Origin: Picocystis sp. L7
Taxonomy: Eukaryota > Chlorophyta > Picocystophyceae > Picocystales > Picocystaceae
DNA length: 64,000 nucleotides
Direction of reading: 5' to 3'
Assembly (NCBI GenBank): GCA_020975725.1
Contig: QXJR01000024.1
Coordinates: forward strand, 124,001-188,000
Shown here: positions 42,726 to 52,149 of the stretch, one piece after another
How the letters are laid out: each line of letters begins with the position of its first letter
How positions within the stretch are numbered: position 1 is the stretch's first letter
The notes under the pieces: generated by a model
Database searches by the model: none
Told to the model about the DNA's origin: nothing
What the model saw: the letters and a program-made list of their open reading frames with translations, nothing else
Program-made: the position numbers and the translations under genes

Positions 42726-43298
42726 TCATGCCAGCAAGGGTTGGACTTGTTTCCATTCGATGGTGTCCCTCCCTTTCTTGGGTTTGGGATGGTTGTACGG
42801 ATTGATCGGCACGCGTACGTGGTTGTATTCGTCGACGTTCCAATCGTTCTGCGGATCTTCTCGACGCTCTCGTTCCAGCAGGTCTTTCGTTTCCGTCTCG
42901 CTCAGGTCCAGCATGCGTTGCATGTCTTGCAAGGGGATGGATTGGTAGGTGTTCCGCACGAGTTCCAGCACGTGCTTCCTGGCCCCTTCCACGAGCGCTG
43001 GGTTGGAGGTTTCGGATCCGCCACTTGTTTCGTTTCGCATGCGTGTCCAGTAGGCGTCTAGGTCCGCCTGATCGATGGCTTGGACCAGTTCCACCACCTG
43101 CTTCACTTGGTTTTCTCTACGCATCCATTCCGGCACCAGGGTGAGGTAGACGTGTCCTTGTCCGCGCACGGCGGCTCGGGACAGCACGTCTTCCACCCAT
43201 TCGAGGTCGGTCCTTTCGGGTTGGCACTGGTAGCGTTGCAGCTGCATCAGTTCTCCTTCCGTTCGCACGTCCGCGTTCGTCTCGTTCCGTTCCGCCAT
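42726..43298 (-). CDS. EIF3K: Eukaryotic translation initiation factor 3 subunit k
   Basis: 190 residues. eIF3k is a small PCI-family subunit of eIF3, paired with eIF3l, in 43S initiation. The match with the animal and plant protein runs throughout: ELMQLQRYQCQPE against the LAVLKLYQFNP block, LVQAIDQADLDAYWTRM against the FQAFWQAL block, RKHVLELVRNTYQSIPLQDM against RKFICHVVGITYQHI, the winged-helix part NDWNVDEYNHVRVP, and the end KPKKGRDTIEWKQVQPLL against KPKNIVEKIDFDSVSSI. The first 40 or so residues of the usual HAM-domain N-terminus are missing. Either the protein is shortened or a small upstream exon lies in the repeat-rich promoter. The gene is divergent from CNOT4. Confidence 0.85.
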   Translation of the reverse strand: MAERNETNADVRTEGELMQLQRYQCQPERTDLEWVEDVLSRAAVRGQGHVYLTLVPEWMRRENQVKQVVELVQAIDQADLDAYWTRMRNETSGGSETSNPALVEGARKHVLELVRNTYQSIPLQDMQRMLDLSETETKDLLERERREDPQNDWNVDEYNHVRVPINPYNHPKPKKGRDTIEWKQVQPLLA

Positions 43299-43809
43299 CC
43301 TTTCCTTCGGACGAAAACCGATGGGCGTCCTTTTGTGGGCTTCGTCGGATCCGTCCCCTTCCCTTTCCTTCCCCTTTGGGGGTGGGAGGATGGATCCCAT
43401 CGATCGGACCCACCGAAAGGGGGAGAGAAGGAGAAGGAGAAGGAGGAGAAGGGGTTTCCCCTTTCCCCTCCCCCTCTCCTTCCCTTTCCCTCCCCTTTGG
43501 GGGTGGGAGGATGGATCCCATCGATCGGACCCACCGAAAGGGGGAGAGAAGGAGGAGAAGGGGTTTCCCCTTTCCCCTCCCCCTCTCCTTCCCTTTCCCT
43601 CCCCTTTGCTGGGAGGAGAGAGGGAGAGAGGGAGAGGGACAGGAGGAGAAGAGAGGGAGAGGGAGGGAGAGGGAGAGAGGGATACCCTTTCCTTCCCCGT
43701 GTGGATGGATGGGGGTGGGCGTGTGGGGGAGGGAGAAGGGGAGGGAGAAGGGGAGGGACAAGGGAAGGGGAGAGAGACCCACGGTCCATGGGACGCATCG
43801 GACGTGGCG
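43299..43809. promoter_or_regulatory. Bidirectional promoter region of eIF3k and CNOT4, built of purine/pyrimidine repeats
   Basis: About 500 bp between two divergent housekeeping genes. It holds the tandem duplication at 43371-43605 and then a GGGAGA-rich purine run to about 43770. The CNOT4 frame remains open through it, so the exact start of that protein is uncertain. Confidence 0.6.
43371..43605. repeat. Tandem duplication of a 121-bp block with G/A and C/T runs
   Basis: A block opening CCCCTTTGGGGGTGGGAGGA, carrying GGATCCCATCGATCGGACCC and a long GAGAAGGA run, occurs at 43371 and again at 43492. The second copy is about 10 bp shorter in its purine run. Confidence 0.9.
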
Positions 43810-46176
43810 ATGCACGGCGGAACGAAGATGACGGGAGCGGAGGAGGACGTCCACGCGGTGCGGAGGGACGCGTGCGTGGATCCACGGGAGAGGATGGAAC
43901 CTGGATCGACGATCCACGGGTGGGAGGAGGAAGAGACACGAGGACAAGGCGGACTCACCCAAGAAAGGGGGATGCCGACGATGCCGTGCCGTGAACCCAT
44001 GCAAGGGAACGAAGAAGACGTGGGAGGTGAAAGAGACGGAACGAATGCAGGAGGAGAGGAAGACGAGGAGGAAGAAGAAACGGACCAAGAGGAAGAGTGC
44101 CCGCTGTGCATGGAACCCTTGGACATCACCGACAAACACATCCAGTTCTGCCAATGCGGATATCGGATCTGCCTGTGGTGCTGGCATCAAATCATGGAAA
44201 ACGCAGATCGAGAAAGCATTCCGGGAAGATGCCCGGCCTGCAGGGCCATCTACCAACAGAAAGACATCGAAGAGAGCCTCAAAAACAGCCGACTGAGACC
44301 GGAAAAACTGATGGAAAAAGCCAAGAAACAAAAGGCAAGCCAGAGGTACGAAAAGAAAGGACAGCAAAAGGACAGGAAACACCTGCAGAACGTGCGCGTG
44401 GTGCAGAAAAACCTCGTGTACGTCATCGGGCTCTCCATGAAAGATTGCCGAGAAGAAGTGCTGCGCAGAAACGACATGTTCGGGAGGTTCGGGAAAGTCG
44501 CCAAGGTGTCCGTCAACCGAAACGGGGTGTACAGCAGTGCCAACAACATGACCGGACCCACCGGATCCGCTTACATCACCTTCCTCAGGAACGAAGACGC
44601 CATGAGATGCATCCAGTACTGCGATGGAGCCACCGTGGATGGAAAGGTCATACGTTGCTGCTACGGGACCACCAAGTACTGCAATGCGTTCCTCAAGCAT
44701 CAACAGTGCACCAACCCAGAATGCCTCTACCTGCACGAGATCGAATCCGGAAATGACAGCTTCACGCGCGAAGAAATGCTGGCCAGGTACGATGCCAAAC
44801 CTCCCACCTCAACCACCGGGTCCATGCCCACCGCTGCATCTACGAGTCATGCCGTGGGAAATGTGGCTCCTGTGGCGGGCTCTAGGATAATGCCACCGGT
44901 CGCTGCAGCGACCCAACCCATCCAGGTCCCTTCGACCTCCACGCAGCAAGTCATGCAACAACCATTGTATGGAGGGCAGGGTCCGTCTGTTGGGATGATA
45001 GGCGACTCGCCTCAGCGGTGCGGCATGGCAGTCCAAACGGCACCCCCCGGTATGATACTACCACAGCAAGCAAACGAAAGCCCCCTTTTTGCTGGGGAAG
45101 GCCGGAGGCATGCCCCAGACCCCCCCTCCAGAATGTATGCCACCGGAAACGTGCAGTCTACGCTTCAGCAACTGATGGGGGGGGGCACCAGTGCGCCGGA
45201 CGTGGTGCAATCATCTGCTTTGCAAGGTGATCAGGCCACCTGGCTTGGCCGGGCGGGAGCATCCCTCCAGAACCCTCCAACCGCTCCATCCAAACGCACC
45301 ATGACCAGCCTGGGGACACCCGGGCAGGTAGTGCCTCGAGAGCAGCCTGCTCTGGGCTTGGATGCAACTCATGCAGGGAGCATGGATCAATCTGTCCACT
45401 CTCTAGAACCCATGCATGCGGGCGTTTACGGACGCGCTAGCCAAGCCATGGGAATGGGCGGCGGGTATCCTAGTGCCAGCACTTCGGTATATCGAGGGGA
45501 TGGTGGCCGGGGTTTGCAGTTTCAGTCCAGTGCCATGGGTGCGTACTTCTCACACACAGAGATGGGGCAAACAAGGGGTCCCGCAGGTCAAATGGTTGGT
45601 CCAGGTGTTGAGCAAGGACTTTTTGGGGGGGTGATGCCAGGCTACTCGGCCGTTGGTAGAACTGGAATGGACGAAGGATTTGTCGGACAGAACCAAATGC
45701 ACCCAGCCGAAAGGGTGAGTAATGGTCAGCAACTTGGTAGGACAAGTATCCCTCACCCTCCTCCTGGATTTGAGACCGTGAGGGATGAAATGGGTATGAT
45801 TCAAGATATGCTGGTTCGTCCCATTCCCGCGAAGGAGTCACGCCGATCCACCTCTAGATTTTCCTTTGCAGAGCAAGGCCAGGTGGAGGACCCCCCCCCA
45901 GCAGAGGTTCCCTTGTCCATGGATGGTGATTCCTTCTTCCGTTCCTTTTTGCCGGATGCGAATATAAAGATCGTCACACAATCTACAGCCCCCGGGGCAG
46001 AAGTGGCAGAAGGAAGCAAGCGCCCGCCGCCGCCAGGTTTTGGTGGCAAGCCAGAAGTGTTTGAGCAGACAGGGGCTGGCATGCCTCTATATGGAGCAAA
46101 TGAATGGAACAGTGATGGGACTCATGGGAAGGATGTGGATGTCTTGGGTAGAGGGGTGAGAAACGTAACTCTGTGA
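43810..46176 (+). CDS. CNOT4: CCR4-NOT subunit 4, RING E3 ubiquitin ligase (NOT4)
   Basis: 788 residues from the chosen start. NOT4 is the E3 ligase of the CCR4-NOT deadenylase and acts in mRNA decay and co-translational quality control. After an acidic N-terminus comes the C4C4-type RING, CPLCMEPLDITDKHIQFCQC to CPACRAIY (about 97-148), nearly the human ECPLCMEPLE form. Then a basic linker; an RRM of about 197-285 (VRVVQKNLVYVIGLSM, FGRFGKVAKVSVNRNGVYSS, GSAYITFLRNEDAMRCIQ); and the CCCH finger CNAFLKHQQCTNPECLYLHE (291-310). The remaining 475 residues are Gly, Met, Gln and Pro-rich without domains, apart from HPPPGFETV and PPPPGFGG repeats. Base composition drops after about 44.8 kb, inside the gene. 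ATG 43810 or 43828 is possible; the frame is open back to 43321 through repeats. Confidence 0.93.
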   Translation: MHGGTKMTGAEEDVHAVRRDACVDPRERMEPGSTIHGWEEEETRGQGGLTQERGMPTMPCREPMQGNEEDVGGERDGTNAGGEEDEEEEETDQEEECPLCMEPLDITDKHIQFCQCGYRICLWCWHQIMENADRESIPGRCPACRAIYQQKDIEESLKNSRLRPEKLMEKAKKQKASQRYEKKGQQKDRKHLQNVRVVQKNLVYVIGLSMKDCREEVLRRNDMFGRFGKVAKVSVNRNGVYSSANNMTGPTGSAYITFLRNEDAMRCIQYCDGATVDGKVIRCCYGTTKYCNAFLKHQQCTNPECLYLHEIESGNDSFTREEMLARYDAKPPTSTTGSMPTAASTSHAVGNVAPVAGSRIMPPVAAATQPIQVPSTSTQQVMQQPLYGGQGPSVGMIGDSPQRCGMAVQTAPPGMILPQQANESPLFAGEGRRHAPDPPSRMYATGNVQSTLQQLMGGGTSAPDVVQSSALQGDQATWLGRAGASLQNPPTAPSKRTMTSLGTPGQVVPREQPALGLDATHAGSMDQSVHSLEPMHAGVYGRASQAMGMGGGYPSASTSVYRGDGGRGLQFQSSAMGAYFSHTEMGQTRGPAGQMVGPGVEQGLFGGVMPGYSAVGRTGMDEGFVGQNQMHPAERVSNGQQLGRTSIPHPPPGFETVRDEMGMIQDMLVRPIPAKESRRSTSRFSFAEQGQVEDPPPAEVPLSMDGDSFFRSFLPDANIKIVTQSTAPGAEVAEGSKRPPPPGFGGKPEVFEQTGAGMPLYGANEWNSDGTHGKDVDVLGRGVRNVTL

Positions 46177-46588
46177 GAGCACTCGTGCGTCCTTGTCAAT
46201 GCTGTGGTAAGGAATTTGAATGCATGTGTATTGGCTACGGCACAACAACGAGAAATTCAGGTTGCAAGTACGAAGAATGACAAGGAACCATTTGCCCCAA
46301 AGTTGATATGACAGCGTATGAGAGGATGGATGTGATGCCAGGCTGTCCCAGCTGTAAGGAGGTTTATTTGATCCAGCCCGGGTGTCCACAAAGCAATCCT
46401 GTTTCCCAATAATGAAAGCACGTCTACCATCCGCTGCTCCAGAAAAGGCATACGCATTTGCAGGACACGTCGGTGTGTGGACGGGGGCTTCCAACGGGTA
46501 GAAACTCGAAATCCAATAGTTTCCACAGTTCTCACAGCACTCCGTACCATCAGGATATGATGTATACCAGCTATCGATACGATACGCA
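46177..46588. other. Convergent 3' region of CNOT4 and ethanolamine kinase
   Basis: Probably two facing 3' untranslated regions. A minus-strand open frame crosses it, but it looks incidental. AATAAA occurs on the minus strand near 46365. Confidence 0.5.
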
Positions 46589-47755
46589 TCACGCTCTTTC
46601 TCGATATTTCCAGTCCAACGCTTTAAAAGTCTCGTCACGCAGTTGAAAGTACGCGCTCCATCTCAATTCAGCGTAGTTCGCAAAGTCAAATTCAATGTTT
46701 GAGCATATTGACTGAAGCTTGGCCCAGACACCCCAAAAAACATGGGAGATTAGGCGAAAGAGCATCACTTCTTGTTCCAGTTGATCTGCCTCTTCCTGTT
46801 CGTTCGGTCCCAGGTACTCTCGGTAGAAGCTGTATCTCTCTTCCTTGCTGGGGTACCTGGAATAATCACATTCAAATCCAGCGTACTCGTTGAAGTGATT
46901 GGCAATGTCAAAAGCGCGATAGCCGTAGCTTCCATACTCGAAATCGATAAACTGCACGCTTCCGTCCTCCATCATCATGATGTTGCCAGCCAGCAAGTCG
47001 TGGTGGCAATACACCACGTTCTTTGGGTGGTTCATACCAAGGTCGTTCATGGCTCGTTCCAATCCTTCCAACTCAGAATCCCATCGTTGGATCGATTGCT
47101 GCATTTCTTGTTTGCTGTTTCCCTCTGCCAGCTTGCTCAGGTCTTGGAGCCATTGTCGAATAGTGGAGAGTGTGGCCGGCTGGCTCCCACGATTGGTGTG
47201 CACGTCCAATTTATGAAACTTCCTCAACAGCCTGGCGATGACCTTCCTGTTTTCTTCCACCTTCATCTCGAAGGGTTCCATGGCCTTTCCGTGTAGGAAA
47301 GCTTCCACCCTTCCATTGGCGAAAGTGGCCAGCAGTTGAGCTCCGAATCCTTGTCTTGCAATCTGTGGAAGGGCTTGCTTCTCCTGCACGCGATCCACTA
47401 CACTGCCCTCTTCGTCGTCTCCAAAACGTCGCACCACCACACGTGAAGGGCTGCAACTTTCCTGGTGCACTTCTACCATGGCGTTCGTGATGCCACCGGT
47501 GATGGGTCGAAACGAGACACCCGCTTCTCCGCCGTTCCCGCCCTTTTCCGCCGCCCACCTGGTCCAACCCGGCAGCGCGTTCTTCAGGAGATGAAGGCAA
47601 GAGTCAGGAAAAGCTGGGTCTGATGCGGGCGGCAGTTTCGTCCCTTCCAAGTGCGGAGGTGCCTCCGACATGGCCCCCTTCGAACGCGCATCTGCATCGC
47701 CTTCGTCGCGCATTGCTTCGCGCATTGCTTCGCGCGAAGCTTCGTCGATGTCCAT
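46589..47755 (-). CDS. Choline/ethanolamine kinase, ethanolamine-kinase-like
   Basis: 388 residues. The enzyme phosphorylates ethanolamine (or choline) with ATP, the first step of the CDP-ethanolamine (Kennedy) route to phospholipids. Family landmarks are FRPITGGITNAMVEV at 82-96 (nucleotide loop), RVVVRRFGDD at 105-114, FLHGKAMEP at 153-161, Brenner's motif VVYCHHDLLAGNIMM at 247-261 with the catalytic Asp253, and VQFIDFEYGSYGYRAFDIAN at 267-286 with the metal-binding Asp271 and the choline-kinase motif. The F-E-Y-G form and the short 'HFNEYAGF' follow-up favour the ethanolamine branch. ATG 47755 is preferred; the frame runs up to 47980, but that part does not resemble the family. The first 60 residues are acidic and variable. 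Intronless. Confidence 0.9.
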   Translation of the reverse strand: MDIDEASREAMREAMRDEGDADARSKGAMSEAPPHLEGTKLPPASDPAFPDSCLHLLKNALPGWTRWAAEKGGNGGEAGVSFRPITGGITNAMVEVHQESCSPSRVVVRRFGDDEEGSVVDRVQEKQALPQIARQGFGAQLLATFANGRVEAFLHGKAMEPFEMKVEENRKVIARLLRKFHKLDVHTNRGSQPATLSTIRQWLQDLSKLAEGNSKQEMQQSIQRWDSELEGLERAMNDLGMNHPKNVVYCHHDLLAGNIMMMEDGSVQFIDFEYGSYGYRAFDIANHFNEYAGFECDYSRYPSKEERYSFYREYLGPNEQEEADQLEQEVMLFRLISHVFWGVWAKLQSICSNIEFDFANYAELRWSAYFQLRDETFKALDWKYRERA

Positions 47756-49074
47756 CCCCTCGGGTCTATTTCCCTTGCAGAAGGAGAAACGTCTCGGTTC
47801 GGAACCCGGGCAAGGGCCGGGGTAGAAAGGAAACGAAGCCAAGAACACACACGAGAACCCCTTCGAACCCAAGCCCGGTCTCATCGGACGAGAAGAAACT
47901 CCCATCGGGTGCAATTGTCGGGGACCCTTCGTCCCACATCGAGGCATCCAAACATGGGATGAGGTCGACCCGCCTTCCATCCCTTGTCATCCAGAAGAAT
48001 TCCAACACACTCCGACGTAAAAGTCCGAGTTTTATTATCTTTCGAACGCATGCGAAGAATGGTTTCGCATGACTGGAAATGACGACCAATTCTTCAAAAG
48101 AAGCGTTCCCTTGCCAACCTTTCCACAACCAACCCCTTGATCCGCCAAACAAAGTGTGCATCGGTGCCATGGCAAAAAGGTTCTTGGATCCTTGGCGCCT
48201 GAACCAACGGTGCGAATCCACACAATCAGATGCGAAGTGTGCAAATACAATGGTGTGTTGGATGGAAAAGTGGTCCCCACAAATCACCACGTAGTGCAAA
48301 AGAGTTGACATGAAGACCCATGTTGATTGTCTTTCCACCACCAAAGGGCATCCGTGGCCATACAACGCAAAACAATAAAGGACAAAGACGAACACGATCG
48401 TCGAGGCATATTTTGTTGAAAGTCATGTCGAAGAATCCGATAAGTCCACATAAACCTTGGTTTGGCAGTAGGTGAAAACGAGACATTGGTGACCCCCGTG
48501 CATTAGGAAACACCAAGGACGAACAAGATGTTTTTGAGCGCGAGGAAGATTCTATCATAACTTGAATGAACCCTTTCGGATCCTTCAATCACGATATTTC
48601 AATACATCCGTGTATCGTAGAATGGTGGTATTTAAGCCATAAGTTCACCGTCCTCGCGGTCCAAACATTCCATGGGCCGCTCAGACCCCCATGGCATCAA
48701 ACCCAACTTTCATCGTCCTACCGTTGTTGAGATGTGAAAAGTGTGCCCTAGAGTACTATTCACACGAAAGTACTAGGAACGGGGAAGGATGTCAAATGAT
48801 GCTACATTGAACTACCAACATACTCACGTTGAATGGCTATGTTCGTTGAACTCAATCACCGACTCAATACGATATTGAACCTTGTAATTTCAATGCCTCG
48901 TACATTGACACTAGTAGCAACAGGAAATATATTTCAAGCGGACGGTTGCGAATGACGGTGGGTCAACAGGTTTCGTTTCATTTTTCTCGGTATAGGCCAT
49001 GGTCCTCTCTTTGGGACTTGAAAGTGTGCTACCGTTGCACACACTTGAAGCAGGGGGAATTTGTGTGGTGGTTT
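47756..49074. other. Intergenic DNA between ethanolamine kinase and HEATR6
   Basis: Both neighbours lie on the minus strand, so this holds the kinase promoter and the HEATR6 3' region. About 48000-49000 is AT-richer with no coding-like frame or repeat. I see no gene here. Confidence 0.5.
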
Positions 49075-51603
49075 TTATTGCATTTTATTTGCATCCAGTG
49101 AATGTGCCAAATTGCGGAAGTGAAGGGCATGCTTCTGGTGGGATGGATCAGCAGACGAGTACATGCTCGACAGACCACTGGCTGCTGCAACAACCAGAGA
49201 CCGCTGGAGTACTCCCTCAACAAACGTGTACGTGTGATTCAACAAACCAGGTAGTGGGCGAGAAGCACTATGCTCGACACTTTCACCTTGATCTGCTTGA
49301 GGGATGGTAGAGAGAGCCGCTGCAATGTCCAGGAGCCTTTCAATCGATTCGGCCTTGCGAAGCAAAGTGTCGTGGACCAATTTCATGTCTAACGAGGTTC
49401 CCAGTGAAAGTGCGTGTAGGAGCGTGTGCAAAAGCTGACCCCGCAACATAGGCTTGTACTTTAAGTCTGCATAGGTGGTCTGATGCTGTATGCGGCCAAG
49501 GAATGCTGAGCTTGGGCAGTCTTCAGCATCGATAGTCTCCAACGCTGTGGTCAGAACAAGCAGAACATCAGGATAAGTCTCTGCAAAATCCTCCCTATGC
49601 TTTGGTACAGCCAGAGCTGAGGCCGCATGCATTCTGATTTTGAAATTAGCACAATCCCTGACTAGTAGCATGAGTACACGGGTAGCAGATGGCACTGCAT
49701 ATGGCAACACGTGCAGCACTTCGCTGCAACCTAATACCGTTCCCAATGCATAGCAACCATTCCACTGTACCTTGACATTGCCTGTGGTGACAGCTGACAA
49801 AAGTGCATCGAAGCAATATGGAAGCCATGGTGGATAAGATGTACCTGCAGGGTGTAACTTCACGTAAAATGCAACCAGATAGCCCATCCCACGGACAACA
49901 TTGGCACGCACCTTGTCATTTCCTCTTGCAGCAGCAACAAGAGCATCAGCAAGCAGTTCTATGGACTCTAGTGAGGGATTCAAGGATGCAAGGATTTCTC
50001 CACTATTGAGGACGTTGCAAAGGTTTGCCAGTGCCCACGACGCCATTATCCGCACAGAAACATGCTCCTCGTCTAGCTGCGGGATCAGCAGTTCTGTCAT
50101 GTTATCCAAGCGCTTGGCACAAGAAGGAAAAGACACTAGCACTCCCATTGCCCTGCAAGCAGCTGCTCGCACGCTTGGTTGAATAGAAGGGTCCAGTTTT
50201 GAAGCCACGGTATCTACAACCTTTTTCTGTCTGGAAAGTTCAAAACACATGAAGATCTGTTCATGGAGGGTGCAAAATGCGACCATAGCCGATGTATGGA
50301 GCATAGATGCTGGACTGTTGAGTGCGAGAGGAAGTGTCACATCCACCAGTTGCTCCCAAAGATGGTGTTGCTGAGAAACAGCCACGACACATGGCTCAGA
50401 AACTTCTCGCAAAGAGAGGCGAGCCCCACTGCCCTTTTTCTCACCCTGGCTTACCATGGACTTTACCGATTCTTCAGCAGGATCAAAGCGAGCACCTGCA
50501 ATCGCATCGTCATCAGGTGCTGTACATGCCTTGCTCATCTCTATCACTACCTTCAAAGCCTCATTTGCAAACTTACTTTGGGCGGGGGATGGATGGGGGA
50601 CTGCGAGACCTGCTTGGACAATCTCCAAAAGAGCATTTGAGTGCTTGAATGCTAAAAGTGGAAAGATAGCAGATGCAGATTGAAGCGCTTGCAGCGCGCT
50701 ACATGCACTTGCGCTATTTTGACTGCCTTTAGACAGGTCAATCATTAGTTGGAACGCATTGGTAGACTGCATGAAACTGCAAAAGTCTTCCTTTCCCCCT
50801 GCTGCTTTTCCTGCAGCTTCTATGCACCCAAGCAATGAGCAAACAACATGGACCGGGAAAGTGTCCAGGTGAAGGCGTTTCACGAGTGACAAAAGGCAGT
50901 ATTCTAATATACCAGATGGCAGTCTCCCATAAGGAGCTACTTTGATCATTGCCTGAACCCATCTACCATGCGCTACCAAGACGTCATCCTCCCATTCCCG
51001 AGACAACGTGAGAGCTGCGACGGCATGCATCTCAACGAACATGGCTCCAAGCCTGGCTGAAGGTGAAGCCAAAGCACTGCTGGATTGTCCTGTGCTCCTT
51101 GATCTCCATTTACTCGTATCAGAAGGAGTGAAACCGATCTCTTCATGCATTTGCGTGCCCGTAGTGCTTTCTCCAGGCTTCCCATGCTCCCCACACCCTG
51201 CATCTCTGCTTACCCCGTGTTTCTCTATCCCACCCTTTCCTTGTGGCTTCCGGATGTAATTGGGCACCTGCTTCGTGATAGCTGCGAAAAATGCACTTTT
51301 CCCTCCGCTGCTAAATGTGGCCTCTAGAACGTTGGCAGCAGCCATTCTTGTGCGTGCATCTGGGCTATGCAGTGCTGCTGTAGCCACCGTTTTTGTCCTG
51401 GGATGGTCAGACAGGCCATCAAAAACCGGAAGCCAGGCCAAGCAAACGGATGAAACTTCTTTGGCGCACGAAATGGTTGATGCCAGCTCTTTGTAGGCCT
51501 TGGCAGCTTGTGCATCGGAGACATGACCAGCTGAGGCCCTCAACCAAGCTCTCAGTGCTTCGGACGCATCACATGGACCGGCGCCAGAAACGTCCATCTC
51601 CAT
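49075..51603 (-). CDS. HEATR6: HEAT repeat-containing protein 6 homologue
   Basis: 842 residues of alpha-solenoid. The N-terminal part (about 60-320) carries the region shared by HEATR6 proteins (DUF4042): RTKTVATAALHSPDARTRMA, ATFSSGGKSAFFAAI, REWEDDVLVAHGRWVQAM and RLPSGILEYCLLSLVKRL. The C-terminal half has clear HEAT repeats: PSVRAAACRAMGVLVSFP, VSVRIMASWALANLCNVLN, DKVRANVVRGMGYLVAFY, VKVQWNGCYALGTVLGC and NFKIRMHAASALAVPKHRED. HEATR6 has no settled biochemical role; it is conserved in animals, plants and many protists. It starts at the first ATG (51603), with a second two codons later. The gene is intronless and ends at the fourth codon of nothing recognisable, KMQ. A young Copia element begins 181 bp upstream of the start codon. 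Confidence 0.88.
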   Translation of the reverse strand: MEMDVSGAGPCDASEALRAWLRASAGHVSDAQAAKAYKELASTISCAKEVSSVCLAWLPVFDGLSDHPRTKTVATAALHSPDARTRMAAANVLEATFSSGGKSAFFAAITKQVPNYIRKPQGKGGIEKHGVSRDAGCGEHGKPGESTTGTQMHEEIGFTPSDTSKWRSRSTGQSSSALASPSARLGAMFVEMHAVAALTLSREWEDDVLVAHGRWVQAMIKVAPYGRLPSGILEYCLLSLVKRLHLDTFPVHVVCSLLGCIEAAGKAAGGKEDFCSFMQSTNAFQLMIDLSKGSQNSASACSALQALQSASAIFPLLAFKHSNALLEIVQAGLAVPHPSPAQSKFANEALKVVIEMSKACTAPDDDAIAGARFDPAEESVKSMVSQGEKKGSGARLSLREVSEPCVVAVSQQHHLWEQLVDVTLPLALNSPASMLHTSAMVAFCTLHEQIFMCFELSRQKKVVDTVASKLDPSIQPSVRAAACRAMGVLVSFPSCAKRLDNMTELLIPQLDEEHVSVRIMASWALANLCNVLNSGEILASLNPSLESIELLADALVAAARGNDKVRANVVRGMGYLVAFYVKLHPAGTSYPPWLPYCFDALLSAVTTGNVKVQWNGCYALGTVLGCSEVLHVLPYAVPSATRVLMLLVRDCANFKIRMHAASALAVPKHREDFAETYPDVLLVLTTALETIDAEDCPSSAFLGRIQHQTTYADLKYKPMLRGQLLHTLLHALSLGTSLDMKLVHDTLLRKAESIERLLDIAAALSTIPQADQGESVEHSASRPLPGLLNHTYTFVEGVLQRSLVVAAASGLSSMYSSADPSHQKHALHFRNLAHSLDANKMQ

Positions 51604-51788
51604 TCAATCCTTTTTTAAATCTCGTCGGAGAAGCTTTTCCCCCTTTCGAGTGCGTTCCTGCTCCGTTTTCCAGTTCGCGCCTGCAGGTGGTTGCCAAGTT
51701 GGTTCTGAGTCCCCACCTGAACGATCGAAAGGATTGGAGAGTCGGGACCTGGTCGTCGGTGGGTCTGACCCGGATGAGGCCCAACTAG

Positions 51789-52095
51789 TATTGAGAAAAG
51801 GGGTGCAGGATCCCTCTGTGGGAGTTTATTCTCTACCGCAGACGAGGACGTCGTCCCCGAGAACCAAGCCGTGTCCGTGCTCGCCTCATCATGCGCGTGA
51901 CTTAACTTTGATGAAATACCACCCACTATATGTACTGAGTGGGTTAATGCATGTGTTACACTCTCTGGTATCCACGTCGAGCAACCCCTTGAGCCGCCAC
52001 GCCATCGTCCCATCCATCGTCCGAAACCGCCACGCTCGGTTCGGCCAGGGGATTTCAGACCCCCTTTTCAGGCAGGACAGACGAGTCTCACAATA
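51789..52095 (+). repeat. Copia family 2 5' LTR
   Basis: 307 bp, TATTGAGAAAAGG to GTCTCACAATA, followed by GGTTAAGAGCC where the primer site is expected. Confidence 0.95.
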
Positions 52096-52149
52096 GGTTA
52101 AGAGCCTTGCAAGCTCGTTTTTCAGCGAAGTAAAGCTTCGAAAACAAAA

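Noticed and set aside
43321-43809. CNOT4 start at 43321
   Set aside because: Would translate the duplicated purine/pyrimidine block into Arg/Gly/Glu repeats and overlap the promoter shared with eIF3k.
46087-46638. Minus-strand 183-codon frame overlapping the end of ethanolamine kinase
   Set aside because: Contains some protein-like stretches (TECCENCGNYW), but it overlaps two supported genes in another frame and sits in their 3' regions.
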